Source of the DNA: Prevotellaceae bacterium KH2P17
Lineage (GTDB): Bacteria > Bacteroidota > Bacteroidia > Bacteroidales > Bacteroidaceae
Direction: 5' to 3'
Assembly: GCA_900199655.1 (NCBI GenBank)
Contig: FZRE01000004.1
Location: 62,001-126,000 of the forward strand
DNA: 64,000 nucleotides
Shown here: positions 8,571-18,019 of the stretch, one piece after another
Numbering within the stretch: the stretch's first letter is position 1
Layout of the letters: each line of letters begins with the position of its first letter
Made by a program: the position numbers and the translations under genes
Notes under the pieces: model-generated
Databases searched by the model: none
What the model was told of the DNA's origin: nothing
What the model saw: only the letters and a program-made list of their open reading frames with translations

Positions 8571-8831
8571 GCCTAAAATAAGGAAATACGCTACAAGCAG
8601 TTGGAGTGAAAGGATGGTGGGAACGCCGTACTTGAACTTGAGATGGCGCGTTTTGTGGTGGAACGTGCGCATGGCAAGCAGTGCACCGGCTGAGCCTCCG
8701 ACAGCAGCAAGGCCCAGCAAGGTGGCTTCGGGCACGCGCCAAGCATGCCGTTTGGCTTTCAGCTTGTCGATGCCGTAAAGGGCGAAGGTAAACAGGTTGA
8801 CGGCTGCAAGGTATATTATCAGAGCTTTCAT
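8562..8831 (-). CDS. DUF1294 membrane protein
   Basis: 89 residues from MKALIIYLAAVNLFTFAL at 8831; the upstream in-frame Met at 8861 adds a polar, non-conserved stretch. The family motif YGIDKLKAKRHAWRVPEATLL (shown here across about residues 19-39) and the following LAAVGGSAGALLAMRTFHHKT are diagnostic of DUF1294, a small inner-membrane protein with about three hydrophobic segments. Function is unknown for the family. Its stop lies in the right arm of the inverted repeat it shares with the YbjQ gene. Confidence 0.9.
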   Translation of the reverse strand: MKALIIYLAAVNLFTFALYGIDKLKAKRHAWRVPEATLLGLAAVGGSAGALLAMRTFHHKTRHLKFKYGVPTILSLQLLVAYFLILGRS

Positions 8832-8933
8832 GTTGCGGGTAATGGGGTGTTGTCTGTGCAATGGATATATTAAAGAGGTACTATCGGGAGCGTAAAAGCA
8901 TCGTTGCGGGCGGGCGCTGCATGGGTGCAGCGG

Positions 8934-9503
8934 TTATTTCTGCCCGCTTCCGGCTGCTTCCTTTTGCCGTTTCAGCTCCTCTTGGGTCTTCTTGTAGGCG
9001 TTGATAATGGGTTCTTCATCGTATGTGTCCATCTTTTTAAAAGCCTTCTCCAGTTCCTTTCGCTGCCGTGCATGCCTGCGCGCGCTGCCGTCGAAGAGGC
9101 TGAAGAAGTCGAAACTGTAGCCACTCGGCTGCGGTACTGATGTGGCCGCAGCTTTCGTCCATTGGTTTACGCTCTCGTTCAGTCGTTTGGACAGGTCGCT
9201 TCCATATACCACCACCTCGCCCAATCGGTGGGCATTGGGCAGCAGGGGGATGGAGTCCGTGACGAGTTTGCGGGGCAGTCGGGCGGCCAGGAAGCCGGGC
9301 TTGCTCACCACGAGGGTGTCAAACTGCTCGGGCAGCGAGCACCTGCCAAGGTAGTTGGTGGTGTCGGTATGGTTCGTGTTGGTCCATATCCTGACACCCC
9401 GTAGTGGCGTTTTGGTATCCAGATTGTAGACAACAATGCTCCGTTGGGCATGCAGCGAAAGTGCCGATACCGTGAAGAAAAGACAGAGTAGCAGTCTTTG
9501 CAT
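8934..9503 (-). CDS. Secreted protein with carboxypeptidase-like regulatory domain
   Basis: 189 residues from MQRLLLCLFFTVSALSLHAQ at 9503, a clear signal peptide ending at HAQ; the longer frame to 9569 crosses the promoter. After cleavage, about residues 21-100 resemble the beta-sandwich CarboxypepD_reg-like fold found at the N-terminus of TonB-dependent receptors (VVYNLDTKTPLRGVRIWTNT), and LGEVVVYGSD is typical of the end of that domain. The C-terminal third is helical and rich in Lys, Arg and Glu. There is no barrel, so this is a stand-alone periplasmic protein. A -7-like TATCTTTG lies at 9516-9523. Confidence 0.8.
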   Translation of the reverse strand: MQRLLLCLFFTVSALSLHAQRSIVVYNLDTKTPLRGVRIWTNTNHTDTTNYLGRCSLPEQFDTLVVSKPGFLAARLPRKLVTDSIPLLPNAHRLGEVVVYGSDLSKRLNESVNQWTKAAATSVPQPSGYSFDFFSLFDGSARRHARQRKELEKAFKKMDTYDEEPIINAYKKTQEELKRQKEAAGSGQK

Positions 9504-9578
9504 GGCTTTTTGTTGCAAAGATAAAGTTCTAATTGATACGCAGTGAGGCCCTTTATCATTTTTTATCATAAAAAAACC

Positions 9579-10340
9579 TTATTCGTTCAGGCTCTCCTTT
9601 AAGAGCGATTGCCAGAGATTACAGAGGCTGCGCATGGTGGGCAGAACGATGTCGGCGCCCTCGCGGAGCAACGTCTCGTCAGTCAGTGGACCGCTGTTAA
9701 CGGCTATGGTGAAGCAGCCCGCGGCCTTTCCGGCACGCACTCCGAGCGGTGCGTTCTCAATGACAATGCCCTCCCAGGGTTTCAGATTGCCTGCAAACTG
9801 CAGCCCCTTGAGGTATGGGTCGGGTGCGGGCTTGCCGTGATCTACGTTGTAGGCCGTCACGATATGCCCCTCGACGATGAATGAACCGAAGTCGTCCATC
9901 AGCCGTTTGATGAGCGGCCGCTGTCCCGAACCTGTCACGATGCCTATCTGCATACCCGCTTTGCGGATGCGCTGCATGATATCAATGACGCCATCGAATA
10001 CAGGCGCCGTGGGCATCTCATGGAAGAGACGCGTCTTCTCGTCGTACATGGCTTGCGCTTCGGCCTCTGTAAGCTCCTTGCCGAGCTGCCGGCGGGCCAG
10101 AATACGGATGGTGTCAACGCCTTTCATGCCCTCTGTGGCGTAGGCATCGGCAGCCTCCATGCGGATGCCGAACTCCGCCATGGACCGTTGCCAGGCTATG
10201 GCGTGGTTCGGCATGGAGTCGTAGAGCACGCCGTCCATATCGAACAGCACGCACCGAGGCGTGAAGACAGCCCCCTGCCGGTGGCTTTCGGTCAGCCTGG
10301 TGTTGTACTTCCGGATTGCTTCTTGAATGTGATAATCCAT
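9579..10340 (-). CDS. HAD-superfamily phosphatase/phosphoglucomutase-like protein
   Basis: 253 residues from MDYHIQEAIRKYNTRL at 10340. The longer frame to 10511 runs back into pgi and is rejected. HAD motif I is FDMDGVLYDSMPNH at about 33-46, motif II IGIVTGSGQ lies mid-protein, and the C-terminal GIVIENAPLGVRAGKAAGC carries motif IV. The cap-domain layout fits the beta-phosphoglucomutase-like subgroup, which acts on phosphosugars; the exact substrate cannot be read from sequence. The gene lies downstream of pgi with a hairpin between them, so expression may be separate. Confidence 0.88.
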   Translation of the reverse strand: MDYHIQEAIRKYNTRLTESHRQGAVFTPRCVLFDMDGVLYDSMPNHAIAWQRSMAEFGIRMEAADAYATEGMKGVDTIRILARRQLGKELTEAEAQAMYDEKTRLFHEMPTAPVFDGVIDIMQRIRKAGMQIGIVTGSGQRPLIKRLMDDFGSFIVEGHIVTAYNVDHGKPAPDPYLKGLQFAGNLKPWEGIVIENAPLGVRAGKAAGCFTIAVNSGPLTDETLLREGADIVLPTMRSLCNLWQSLLKESLNE

Positions 10341-10349
10341 AAAAATAAC

Positions 10350-10382
10350 TAAAGAGTGGGTGCGATTGCTGTCGCACCCACT
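10350..10382 (-). terminator. Hairpin after pgi
   Basis: An 11-bp perfect stem (AGTGGGTGCGA at 10355-10365, complement 10372-10382, 6-base loop). On the minus strand it is followed by CTTTAGTTATTTTT, a broken T-run, so it is a probable terminator of lysS-gpsA-pgi. Confidence 0.65.
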
Positions 10383-10437
10383 TGATGGTTCATTGCCCCT
10401 GCAGCCTTCGCGATGACGGTACACGGGTTCATCGGCG

Positions 10438-11796
10438 TCATTGTTCGTTGGCGAGGCGCTCCTTGATGGCCTTGCTGTCGGCCTCGTAGCCCGGCTTGTC
10501 GAGCAGTGCAAACATGTTCTTCTTATAAGCCTCCACGCCCGGTTGGTTGAAGGGGTTCACTTTCTCCACCAGTCCGCTGATGCCGCAGGCCTTCTCGAAG
10601 AAGTAAATCAGCTGTCCGATGTAGTATTCGTTGAGGCGAGGAACGCTGATGCGGATATTGGGCACGCCGCCGTCAACATGTGCCAGACGGGTTCCGAGCT
10701 CTGCCATCTTGTTCACGTCGTCCACCCTCTTGCCGGCCAGGAAGTTCAAGCCGTCGAGGTTCTCCTCATCAGCAGGGAAGTCGAGTTCGCGTTCCGGGGT
10801 CTCTACACTTATCACTGTTTCGAAGATAGAGCGCTCTCCGTCCTGTATCCACTGGCCCATCGAGTGCAGGTCTGTTGTGAAGTCGCAGGCTGCGGGGAAT
10901 ATTCCTTTGTGCTCCTTGCCCTCACTTTCTCCGTACAGTTGTTTCCACCATTCGGCTATGAAGTGCAGCTTGGGCTGGAAGTTGGCTATGATTTCAATCT
11001 TCTTTCCGGCCTGCGTGTACAGTCCCTGACGCACGGCAGCGTACTGTGCGGCCAGGTTCCGGGCGAAGGGAACATCTACCCCGGTGGCCTGCTCCATGTC
11101 GGCAGCACCCTGAACCAGGGCCTTGATGTCGAACCCTGCGCAGGCTATAGGCAGCAGACCCACGGGAGTGAGCACGGAGAAGCGGCCTCCCACGTTGTCG
11201 GGAATGATGAAAGTCTTGTATCCTTCCTTATCAGCAGCGGCGCGGGCAGCACCCTTGCGGGCATCCGTTACGGCCACTATTACGTCCTTGGCCTCTGCTT
11301 TGCCGCGCTGGGCTTCGCACTGTTTCTTCAGCAAACGGAAGGTGAGGGCGGTCTCGGTGGTAGTACCGGACTTGGAAATGTTGATGACTCCGAACCTTTT
11401 ATCTTTCAGATAATCGGTCAGCTCGGCCAGGTAATCCTCGCCGATGTTGTTGCCGGCGAAGACGATAACAGGGTTCTTCTTGTCCTGGATGAGCCAGGCG
11501 AAGCTGTTGCCCAGAGCCTCGATGACGGCGCGTGCACCGAGGTAGCTGCCGCCGATGCCGGCTACAACCACCACGTCGCACTGCCGGCGCAGCGTGTCGG
11601 CACAGGCCTGAACCTCGTCGAGGAATGCAGGTGTGACGGAAGACGGCAGGTGCAGCCATCCCAGAAAATCGTTACCGGCGCATGTTCCGTTCTCAAGAGC
11701 TTCCTGCGCAGCCTGAACCTGAGGCTCCAGAGCCTCTACTGCACCGGCTCCGAGGAACTGTGCAGCCTTAGTGATGTCAAGTGAAATACTTTTCAT
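10438..11796 (-). CDS. pgi: Glucose-6-phosphate isomerase
   Basis: 452 residues, as expected for the shorter bacterial PGI type. It interconverts glucose-6-phosphate and fructose-6-phosphate. The SIS fold is visible: [20 protein letters not shown] near residues 77-96, [20 protein letters not shown] near 136-155, and the signature [16 protein letters not shown] near 206-221. The C-terminal [16 protein letters not shown] is the other family signature. It starts three bases after the gpsA stop, so lysS, gpsA and pgi form one leftward unit. Confidence 0.97.
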   Translation of the reverse strand: MKSISLDITKAAQFLGAGAVEALEPQVQAAQEALENGTCAGNDFLGWLHLPSSVTPAFLDEVQACADTLRRQCDVVVVAGIGGSYLGARAVIEALGNSFAWLIQDKKNPVIVFAGNNIGEDYLAELTDYLKDKRFGVINISKSGTTTETALTFRLLKKQCEAQRGKAEAKDVIVAVTDARKGAARAAADKEGYKTFIIPDNVGGRFSVLTPVGLLPIACAGFDIKALVQGAADMEQATGVDVPFARNLAAQYAAVRQGLYTQAGKKIEIIANFQPKLHFIAEWWKQLYGESEGKEHKGIFPAACDFTTDLHSMGQWIQDGERSIFETVISVETPERELDFPADEENLDGLNFLAGKRVDDVNKMAELGTRLAHVDGGVPNIRISVPRLNEYYIGQLIYFFEKACGISGLVEKVNPFNQPGVEAYKKNMFALLDKPGYEADSKAIKERLANEQ

Positions 11797-11799
11797 TGC

Positions 11800-12795
11800 T
11801 TATCTAAATGAATCTGTTAATAATTTAATTTCAATCTGGGGGGTGATGCTTTCGTAGAGTATATTGTACATGGCATCGAGTATAGGCATGTTGATGTGCA
11901 GGTGACTGTTTATCTCTCTCATGCACTTAGTGCCGTAGTAGCCCTCTGCTATCATCTGCATTTCCATCTGGGCGCTCTTTACCGAGTAGCCTCTTCCTAT
12001 CATGGTGCCGAACGTGCGGTTACGACTGAAGTTGGAATAGCCCGTTACAAGCAGGTCGCCAAGGTAGACGCTGTCGTACACGTTGCGTGCTATGGGGTGG
12101 ATGGCGGTAAGGAACCGGCTCATTTCCTGTACGGCATTGGCCATCAGCACGGCCTGGAAGTTGTCGCCGTACTTCAGTCCGGAGCAGATGCCGGCCGCTA
12201 TGGCGTACACGTTCTTCAGTACCGAAGCGTACTCGATGCCCACAACATCGGCCGAAATCTTGGTCTTGATGTACTCTGAAGCCAGTGTCTCGGTAAAGGC
12301 GCGGGCCTTTTCCGTGTCCTTGCAGCCTATGGTCAGGTAGCTCAGCCGCTCGAGTGCAACTTCCTCGGCATGCGAGGGGCCGCCGATGCAGGCCAGGTTC
12401 TCGTAGGGCACATGGTACACTTCGTGGAAGTACTCGGAGCAAACCAGGTTCTCATCGGGCACAATTCCCTTGATGGCTGTTACGATAAACTTGTCTCGCA
12501 GCCTTACCTTGAGCTTCTTGAGGTGGCTCTTGAGATAGGGCGAAGGCGTCACGAAAATCAGCGTGTCGTAGGCTTCGGCTATCTTGTTGATATCCGGTGA
12601 GAAGAAAATCTCGCCGGTATCGAAGTGCACACCCGTAAGGTAAGCCGGGTTGTGGCCCAGCCGCAGGAAGTCTGTTATGCGGTCCTCACGTCGCATGTAC
12701 CAGCCTATGTGGTGCTGGTGTTGCACCACTATCTTGGCTATAGCTGTTGCCCAGCTGCCGCTGCCTATGATTGCTGTCTTGCCGATGTTGTACAT
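11800..12795 (-). CDS. gpsA: NAD(P)H-dependent glycerol-3-phosphate dehydrogenase
   Basis: 331 residues. It makes sn-glycerol-3-phosphate for phospholipids. The Rossmann motif is GSGSWATAIAKI near the N-terminus, the catalytic segment is TAIKGIVPDENL with its Lys, and the later GIEYASVLKNVYAIAAGI block is typical. The start is set by an AAGGAGG at 12801-12807 on this strand, 7 bases before the ATG at 12795; a GTG at 12801 in the same frame sits too close to that ribosome site. It lies between lysS and pgi, with 36 and 3 bases between them. Confidence 0.95.
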   Translation of the reverse strand: MYNIGKTAIIGSGSWATAIAKIVVQHQHHIGWYMRREDRITDFLRLGHNPAYLTGVHFDTGEIFFSPDINKIAEAYDTLIFVTPSPYLKSHLKKLKVRLRDKFIVTAIKGIVPDENLVCSEYFHEVYHVPYENLACIGGPSHAEEVALERLSYLTIGCKDTEKARAFTETLASEYIKTKISADVVGIEYASVLKNVYAIAAGICSGLKYGDNFQAVLMANAVQEMSRFLTAIHPIARNVYDSVYLGDLLVTGYSNFSRNRTFGTMIGRGYSVKSAQMEMQMIAEGYYGTKCMREINSHLHINMPILDAMYNILYESITPQIEIKLLTDSFR

Positions 12796-12831
12796 CTTCA
12801 CACCTCCTTCAGCCGTCCGGGGCCCTGCGTG

Positions 12832-14565
12832 CTATGCGTTGGCCTTGTCAATCCAGCTCTGAATCTCCTCCACGCCGGGCTTCTCGAACTCCAACTTGTA
12901 CTTCTTGTGTATCTCGCCGAGCTTCTGTTGCAGCCCCTGGGCTTTCTCCGCCTTGATGTCGGATATGAGGTTGAAGCCTGCCTTGCGCAGAACGTACACC
13001 TCGTCTTCGGCCACACCGAGCTCTGCCCACTCCCTGATGCTGCTCTGCGGCATCTTGGCTTCGGGCTTGAGCTGTGGGAAGAGCATGATTTCCTGTATGT
13101 TCTCCTTGCCTGTCATGAGCATGACGAGGCGGTCGATACCGATGCCGATGCCCGATGTAGGCGGCATGCCGTACTGCAACGAGCGCAGGAAGTCGTAGTC
13201 GATAATCATGGCCTCGTCGTCTCCTTTTGCCGCCAACTTCATCTGATCCACAAAACGCTGCTCCTGGTCGATGGGGTCGTTGAGCTCCGAATAGGCGTTG
13301 GCCAGCTCCTTACCGTTAACCATGAGCTCGAAGCGCTCGGTGAGTCCGGGCTTTGAGCGGTGCATCTTGGTGAGCGGACTCATCTCTACGGGATAGTCGA
13401 TGATGAACGTGGGCTGGATGAAAGTGCCCTCGCAGAACTCTCCGAAAATCTCGTCTATGAGCTTGCCCTTGCCGAAGCTCTCGTCAATGGTTTCCATCTT
13501 GAGTTCGTCAACGGCAATGTGGCGTATCTCGTCCTCGGTCTTTCCGTCGAGGTCGAAGCCCGTTTTCTCCTTGATGGCGTCAAGAATAGGGAGGCGCCTG
13601 AAGGGAGCCTTGAAGCTCACAGCTTTGTCTCCAATCGTCACCTCGTCAGTTCCGTTCACGGCGATGCAGATGGTTTCGAGCAGCTTCTCGGTGAATTCCA
13701 TCATCCAGTTGTAGTCCTTGTAGGGCACGTAGAGCTCCACGCACGTGAACTCTGGGTTGTGGAAGCGGTCCATACCCTCGTTGCGGAAGTTCTTGCCAAT
13801 CTCGTACACGCCCTCGAAGCCGCCCACGATGAGGCGCTTGAGGTACAGTTCGGTGGCTATGCGCATGTACATGTCGATGTTCAGTGCATTGAAGTGGGTG
13901 ATGAAGGGGCGCGCGCTGGCACCGCCGGCGATGCTCTGCAGGATGGGCGTCTCAACCTCCGTGTAGCCTGCCTGGTCAAAGAAATTGCGCATGGTGCGCA
14001 GCACCGTGGCCCGTTTCAGGAACGTTTCCTTCACTCCGTCGTTCACTATCAGGTCCACGTAGCGCTGCCTTGCGCGCTGTTCTGGGTCGTCGAACTTGTC
14101 ATAAGCCACGCCATCCTTGTACTTGACGACGGGCAGCGGCTTGATGCTCTTGCTCAACAACGTGAGCTGCTGCGCGTGAACGCTCACCTCGCCGGTCTGT
14201 GTCTTGAACACGAAACCTTTGATACCGATGATGTCACCGATGTCGAGCAGCTTCTTGAATACCTTATTGTAGAGGTCTTTATCATCGCCCGGGCAGATGT
14301 CATCGCGCGTGATGTAGACCTGGATGCGTCCTTTGCTGTCCTGTATCTCGGCAAAGCTGGCCTTGCCCATGATGCGTCTGCTCATCATGCGGCCTGCTAT
14401 CACCACTTCTCTTTGCTCGTTCTCCTTGAATTCACGCTTGATATCGGTGGAGAAAGCGTTGGTAGGAAACGCTGCGGCGGGGTACGGATTGATGCCCATC
14501 TCACGCAGTTCTTGGAGACTCTGGCGGCGCCCAATCTCCTGCTCACTGAGTTCTAAAACATTCAT
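12832..14565 (-). CDS. lysS: Lysyl-tRNA synthetase, class II
   Basis: 577 residues, of the Bacteroidales length with a C-terminal extension beyond the roughly 500 residues of E. coli LysS. It charges tRNA-Lys. The N-terminal OB-fold anticodon-binding domain holds IAGRMMSRRIMGKASF, class II motif 2 is FRNEGMDRFHNPEFT, and motif 3 is the GIGIGIDRLVMLMTG block near residue 470. After motif 3 there is an extra helical region of about 80 residues ending KPGVEEIQSWIDKANA. A -7-like TAACTTTG lies at 14596-14603 on this strand, and no good -33 was found. First gene of the lysS-gpsA-pgi unit. Confidence 0.96.
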   Translation of the reverse strand: MNVLELSEQEIGRRQSLQELREMGINPYPAAAFPTNAFSTDIKREFKENEQREVVIAGRMMSRRIMGKASFAEIQDSKGRIQVYITRDDICPGDDKDLYNKVFKKLLDIGDIIGIKGFVFKTQTGEVSVHAQQLTLLSKSIKPLPVVKYKDGVAYDKFDDPEQRARQRYVDLIVNDGVKETFLKRATVLRTMRNFFDQAGYTEVETPILQSIAGGASARPFITHFNALNIDMYMRIATELYLKRLIVGGFEGVYEIGKNFRNEGMDRFHNPEFTCVELYVPYKDYNWMMEFTEKLLETICIAVNGTDEVTIGDKAVSFKAPFRRLPILDAIKEKTGFDLDGKTEDEIRHIAVDELKMETIDESFGKGKLIDEIFGEFCEGTFIQPTFIIDYPVEMSPLTKMHRSKPGLTERFELMVNGKELANAYSELNDPIDQEQRFVDQMKLAAKGDDEAMIIDYDFLRSLQYGMPPTSGIGIGIDRLVMLMTGKENIQEIMLFPQLKPEAKMPQSSIREWAELGVAEDEVYVLRKAGFNLISDIKAEKAQGLQQKLGEIHKKYKLEFEKPGVEEIQSWIDKANA

Positions 14566-14732
14566 GTCTGATATATATTCTTCTTTCTATACGATGCAAA
14601 GTTACGAAATTTATTTGAATGGCGGTTGCGTTTTTAAATTTTTACGCAACCCGGACGCGTTGATGAGCCTTTAAAAAGCATTCCGTGAGGGTGCGACAAG
14701 AGGTCGACAGGGGGCTTGAAGATATGCTCCGC

Positions 14733-14802
14733 GAACTTTCGACACTTGTCGCACGATTGTGTGACACCTGTCGAACATGAATTTGACACTTGTCGAAAGT
14801 TC
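14733..14802. repeat. 70-bp triple-core palindromic element, copy 1
   Basis: Terminal inverted repeats GAACTTTC/GAAAGTTC bound three GACANNTGTC cores at offsets 9, 31 and 53 (centres CT, CC, CT). It lies in the divergent gap between lysS and the EamA gene. The left flank GATATGCTCCGC is the inverse of the right flank of copy 6. Confidence 0.92.
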
Positions 14803-14866
14803 CTGATGCACCCTTTCGGTACCGCGAGAGGACGGTGGCGGCACGGCGAGAAAAACCATGCAAATG

Positions 14867-14897
14867 TTGCCTGTGTAGCGGGTTTTGTGTAACTTTG
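14867..14897 (+). promoter_or_regulatory. Bacteroidota-type promoter of the EamA transporter
   Basis: TTG at 14867-14869, a 20-base spacer and TAACTTTG at 14890-14897, 28 bases before the ATG at 14926. Confidence 0.75.
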
Positions 14898-14925
14898 CAG
14901 CTGATTTTGAAACAATCAGCACAAA

Positions 14926-15864
14926 ATGAATTACTTGGGCGAAATCATCTCTATCGGCGTAGCTTTCTCCTGGACGCTTGCAGCCTTAGCAAGCGAAGTG
15001 GGAAGCAAGCACTTGGGCGTGTTTGTAATGAACGTGTGGCGCATGGCCTTGGCACTGCTTTTCTCGTGCCTGCTGTGCTGGGTGCTCATGGGTGACTTCC
15101 TGCCGGTGCACGCCGGCACGCGTGCATGGGTGTGGCTGCTGGCCTCCGGCGTGGTGGGTTACTTCTTCGGCGACTGGTGCCTCTTTAACAGTTACCTCAC
15201 GATAGGCTCCCGTTACGGCCAGCTTTTTATGACGCTGGCGCCCATGTTCACGGCTCTCTTTGCCTGGGTGCTGATAGGGCAGACGCTCTCCTGGCACTCG
15301 CTGCTGGCCATGGCGGTAACGCTACTGGGCATCGCCATCAGCGTTTTCTCGCGCGGAGACCACAAGGCGAGCCTCTCCCTGCAGCTGCCGGCCAAGGGAA
15401 TCATGTTCGGTATCGGCGCCGGACTGGGTCAGGGGCTGGGCCTGGTGTTGAGTAAGATAGGGTTGGATTATTATACGGCCAATGTTCCTGCAGGCCTCCT
15501 GCCGCGCGTGGTCAACTATCTGCCGTTCTCGGCCAACTCCATTCGCTGCATGGCCGGCCTGTTCTGCTTCTCGCTGTGGCTGCTGGCACGGGGCGGATTT
15601 GCCGACCTCAAGCGCAGCGTTCACGACCGCCGCGGCCTCTTGGCCATGCTCATCGCCGTTTTCTCGGGGCCGTTCATCGGCGTTGCCTTTTCGCTCATGG
15701 CCGTTCAGTACACGGCGGCCGGCATCGCGTCAACGCTCATGGCCATGACGCCCATCATCATTCTGCTGCCTTCCAAGTGGATGTTTCACCAGCCCATTAC
15801 GCCCAAGGTGGTTGCCGGAGCTGTGATTTCGTGCATCGGCGTCAGCCTTTTCTTCCTGTTGTAG
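14926..15864 (+). CDS. EamA/DMT-family transporter
   Basis: 312 residues with ten predicted membrane segments arranged as two EamA repeats: residues about 1-140 (FVMNVWRMALALLFSCLL, then GYFFGDWCLFNSYLTIGSRY) and about 155-310 (ending AVISCIGVSLFFLL). Members of the drug/metabolite transporter superfamily export amino acids, nucleotides or other small molecules; no substrate can be assigned. It has its own promoter. Its last 23 bases overlap the 3' end of the convergent histidine kinase gene. No neighbour suggests a substrate. Confidence 0.92.
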   Translation: MNYLGEIISIGVAFSWTLAALASEVGSKHLGVFVMNVWRMALALLFSCLLCWVLMGDFLPVHAGTRAWVWLLASGVVGYFFGDWCLFNSYLTIGSRYGQLFMTLAPMFTALFAWVLIGQTLSWHSLLAMAVTLLGIAISVFSRGDHKASLSLQLPAKGIMFGIGAGLGQGLGLVLSKIGLDYYTANVPAGLLPRVVNYLPFSANSIRCMAGLFCFSLWLLARGGFADLKRSVHDRRGLLAMLIAVFSGPFIGVAFSLMAVQYTAAGIASTLMAMTPIIILLPSKWMFHQPITPKVVAGAVISCIGVSLFFLL

Positions 15865-17266
15865 GGATGGTGAAGACGAATTGCAGTCCGCCTTCGGGAT
15901 TGTTGCTTACGCTTATCTGGCCCTTGTGAATGAGCACCGCGTTCTTCACAATGGCCAGTCCGAGCCCCGTTCCGCCCATTTTGCGGCTTCTGCCCTTATC
16001 GATACGGTAGAAGCGTTCAAACAGTCGGGGCAGGTGTTCGGCCGGAACACCCACGCCGTTGTCCGCGAACGAGAACTGCCACAGGCCGTTTTGCTCGTGT
16101 GCGGTGAGCGTGATGTCGGTGCCGGTGCCGGCATAGGCTATGGCGTTATCGGTCAGATTGCGGAACACGCTGTACAGTAACGAGCGGTTGCCCTGCACCA
16201 CGAGGCTTGCCGGCAGCAGGTTGTGGAAGCGCATGTTGCGGCTTTCCAATTGCAAAGCCGTTTCTTTCTGGATGTCGCGTACAGTCTCAGCGATGTCTAC
16301 CTGTTCAAAGTCCATCATCTCCGGAGCATCGTCCATGCGGTTCAGTGTCGAGATATCGCGCAGCAGCGAGGTCAGTCGTTCGCTCTGGGCATAGCATCTT
16401 TGCAGGAATTGTGCCCTCGTAGGCTCGTCCATTTGCGGGTTCTCGGTAATGGTTTCCAGGTATCCTTGTATGCTGGCCACGGGTGTTTTCAGCTCGTGGG
16501 CAATGTTCTGGGTGAGCTGCCGCTTCAGGATATCCTGCTGTTGGCGGGTAGATTGCAGCCGTTTATACATCTTGATGATGCGTTCGGCTATTTCTCCCAG
16601 TTCGTCGTCGGGGAAGTCGGCCAGGTCTTCCGAGTCCAGGCTCTCGTTGTGATCGGCCTTGTAGGCAAAGCTGCGCAGCTTTGTCAGGTTCCGCCCCAGG
16701 CGGTTGGTGAAGCGGTAGAGAATAAAAGTGAGGATGATGAAAGCTGCCACGGCGAACCAGATAAAGTGCTGGTCGGCCTGCAGAGATTTGGAGAGGTTGT
16801 TGTCGTAGGGTAGGGCACTCCTGATGATGAAGCCCTCCTGCGGGTACCAAGTTGCCGAGTAGAAGTATTCGCGCTTCAAGGTAGCGCTGTTGCGCTCCAC
16901 GGTCGAGCCCCTTCCTGACCGCAAGGCCTGGACAACTTCTTTGCGGTTGGCGTGATTGGAAATGCTGGCATAGTTCTTCCTGATATTGTCGAAGAACACT
17001 TTTCCATGCTTGTCGATGAGTGTTACCCTGATACCGTCGGCCCGATGGCGGCTTACGTAGCCGTTGAGTGTGGCCTCGTCGTGCCGTCCCTGGTAGCTCA
17101 GCCAGTCCTGCATCCTGTCATTGTAGTTCTGCAGGCGCGCGTTGAGTGCGTCAATCTTGAATTGTTTTTCGCGTTTCTGCTGGAAAACAATGAAGACGGC
17201 CGCAAACACCAGGAACAGTGCCATTACGCTCAGGTAGAGCTGTTTGTCGACGGGAATCCTCTTCAT
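15842..17266 (-). CDS. Membrane sensor histidine kinase
   Basis: 474 residues. Membrane segments lie at about 11-28 and 169-186, enclosing a sensor domain of about 140 residues outside the inner membrane. The H-box NIAHELKTPVASIQGY places phospho-acceptor His257; the N-box NLTDNAIAYAG, G1 FADNGVGVP and G2 GGTGLGLAIVK follow in order. The start overlaps the stop of the response-regulator gene by four bases (ATGA), so the pair is translationally coupled. The signal is unknown. A phosphate transporter gene lies directly upstream, which suggests but does not prove a phosphate link. Confidence 0.95.
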   Translation of the reverse strand: MKRIPVDKQLYLSVMALFLVFAAVFIVFQQKREKQFKIDALNARLQNYNDRMQDWLSYQGRHDEATLNGYVSRHRADGIRVTLIDKHGKVFFDNIRKNYASISNHANRKEVVQALRSGRGSTVERNSATLKREYFYSATWYPQEGFIIRSALPYDNNLSKSLQADQHFIWFAVAAFIILTFILYRFTNRLGRNLTKLRSFAYKADHNESLDSEDLADFPDDELGEIAERIIKMYKRLQSTRQQQDILKRQLTQNIAHELKTPVASIQGYLETITENPQMDEPTRAQFLQRCYAQSERLTSLLRDISTLNRMDDAPEMMDFEQVDIAETVRDIQKETALQLESRNMRFHNLLPASLVVQGNRSLLYSVFRNLTDNAIAYAGTGTDITLTAHEQNGLWQFSFADNGVGVPAEHLPRLFERFYRIDKGRSRKMGGTGLGLAIVKNAVLIHKGQISVSNNPEGGLQFVFTIPTTGRKG

Positions 17267-17949
17267 GCGTCAAAGTAATAGCCAAATCCCAGCCGAGTGA
17301 CGATGCACTTGGCAAACCGGCCAATCTTCTTCCTTAGTCTCGTGATGTTTACATCGACCGTGCGGTTGAGCACCAGCACGTCTTTGGGCCAGATGCGGTC
17401 TATGAGTTCCTGCCTCGAAAACACCTTGCCACGCTCTTCGAGCAGCAGTTGCAGCAGCTCGAATTCGGTCTTCGTGAAGGGAATGTCGGTGCCGTCAATG
17501 CTCACAGTCTTCTTGTCAAGGTTCATTTCCAGCCCCTGGTAGCTGAGTACATGGGGCTGTTCGGCGTCTTTCTCGGCACTCCGCCTGAGCACGGCCCTCA
17601 CCCTCACCGTCATTTCACGGATGGAGAAAGGCTTGGCTATGTAGTCGTCGGCCCCGAGGTTGAAGCCGCGCACGGTGTCGTTCTCTGTGTCGCGGGCCGT
17701 GAGGAAGATGATGGGAATGGCGGCGGTGGCAGGGTTCGACTTCAGCTGTTGTGCCAAGTCGAAGCCCGACTTGCCGCCCATCATCACGTCAAGCAGCAGC
17801 AGGTCGTAGCCTGCCACGCCCATAGTGAGCGCTTCTTCGGCCGAGTTGGCTGTGTCGACCTGATAACCGGCGGTTTCGAGATTGAACTTCAGAATCTCGC
17901 AAAGATCCTGTTCGTCGTCTACGACGAGTATTCTGTGAGGTTCGCTCAT
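17263..17949 (-). CDS. OmpR/PhoB-type response regulator
   Basis: 228 residues. The receiver domain has acidic Asp11/Asp12, phospho-acceptor Asp54, Thr84 and Lys106. The usual Pro after DVMM is Gly here (DVMMGGKSGF). The C-terminal winged helix (about 135-226) contains FELLQLLLEERGKVFSRQEL and the recognition helix VDVNITRLRKKIGRF. It is coupled to the kinase gene by a four-base overlap. A -7-like TATTTTTG lies at 17970-17977. It is not close to Bacteroides RprY in the receiver sequence as I recall it. Targets are unknown. Confidence 0.95.
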   Translation of the reverse strand: MSEPHRILVVDDEQDLCEILKFNLETAGYQVDTANSAEEALTMGVAGYDLLLLDVMMGGKSGFDLAQQLKSNPATAAIPIIFLTARDTENDTVRGFNLGADDYIAKPFSIREMTVRVRAVLRRSAEKDAEQPHVLSYQGLEMNLDKKTVSIDGTDIPFTKTEFELLQLLLEERGKVFSRQELIDRIWPKDVLVLNRTVDVNITRLRKKIGRFAKCIVTRLGFGYYFDA

Positions 17950-18019
17950 AGCTTATTGGTTTTCTGCTACAAAAATACAAATTATTTGCTTCATCCCTGT
18001 TGCCATGCTGCTATATTTT

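Noticed and set aside
10441..11784. A 447-codon open frame on the plus strand opposite pgi
   Set aside because: Fully antisense to a clear PGI with no family features; a shadow frame.
17263..17949. Identification as RprY of Bacteroides
   Set aside because: The receiver sequence does not resemble RprY as I recall it; only the general OmpR class is supported.
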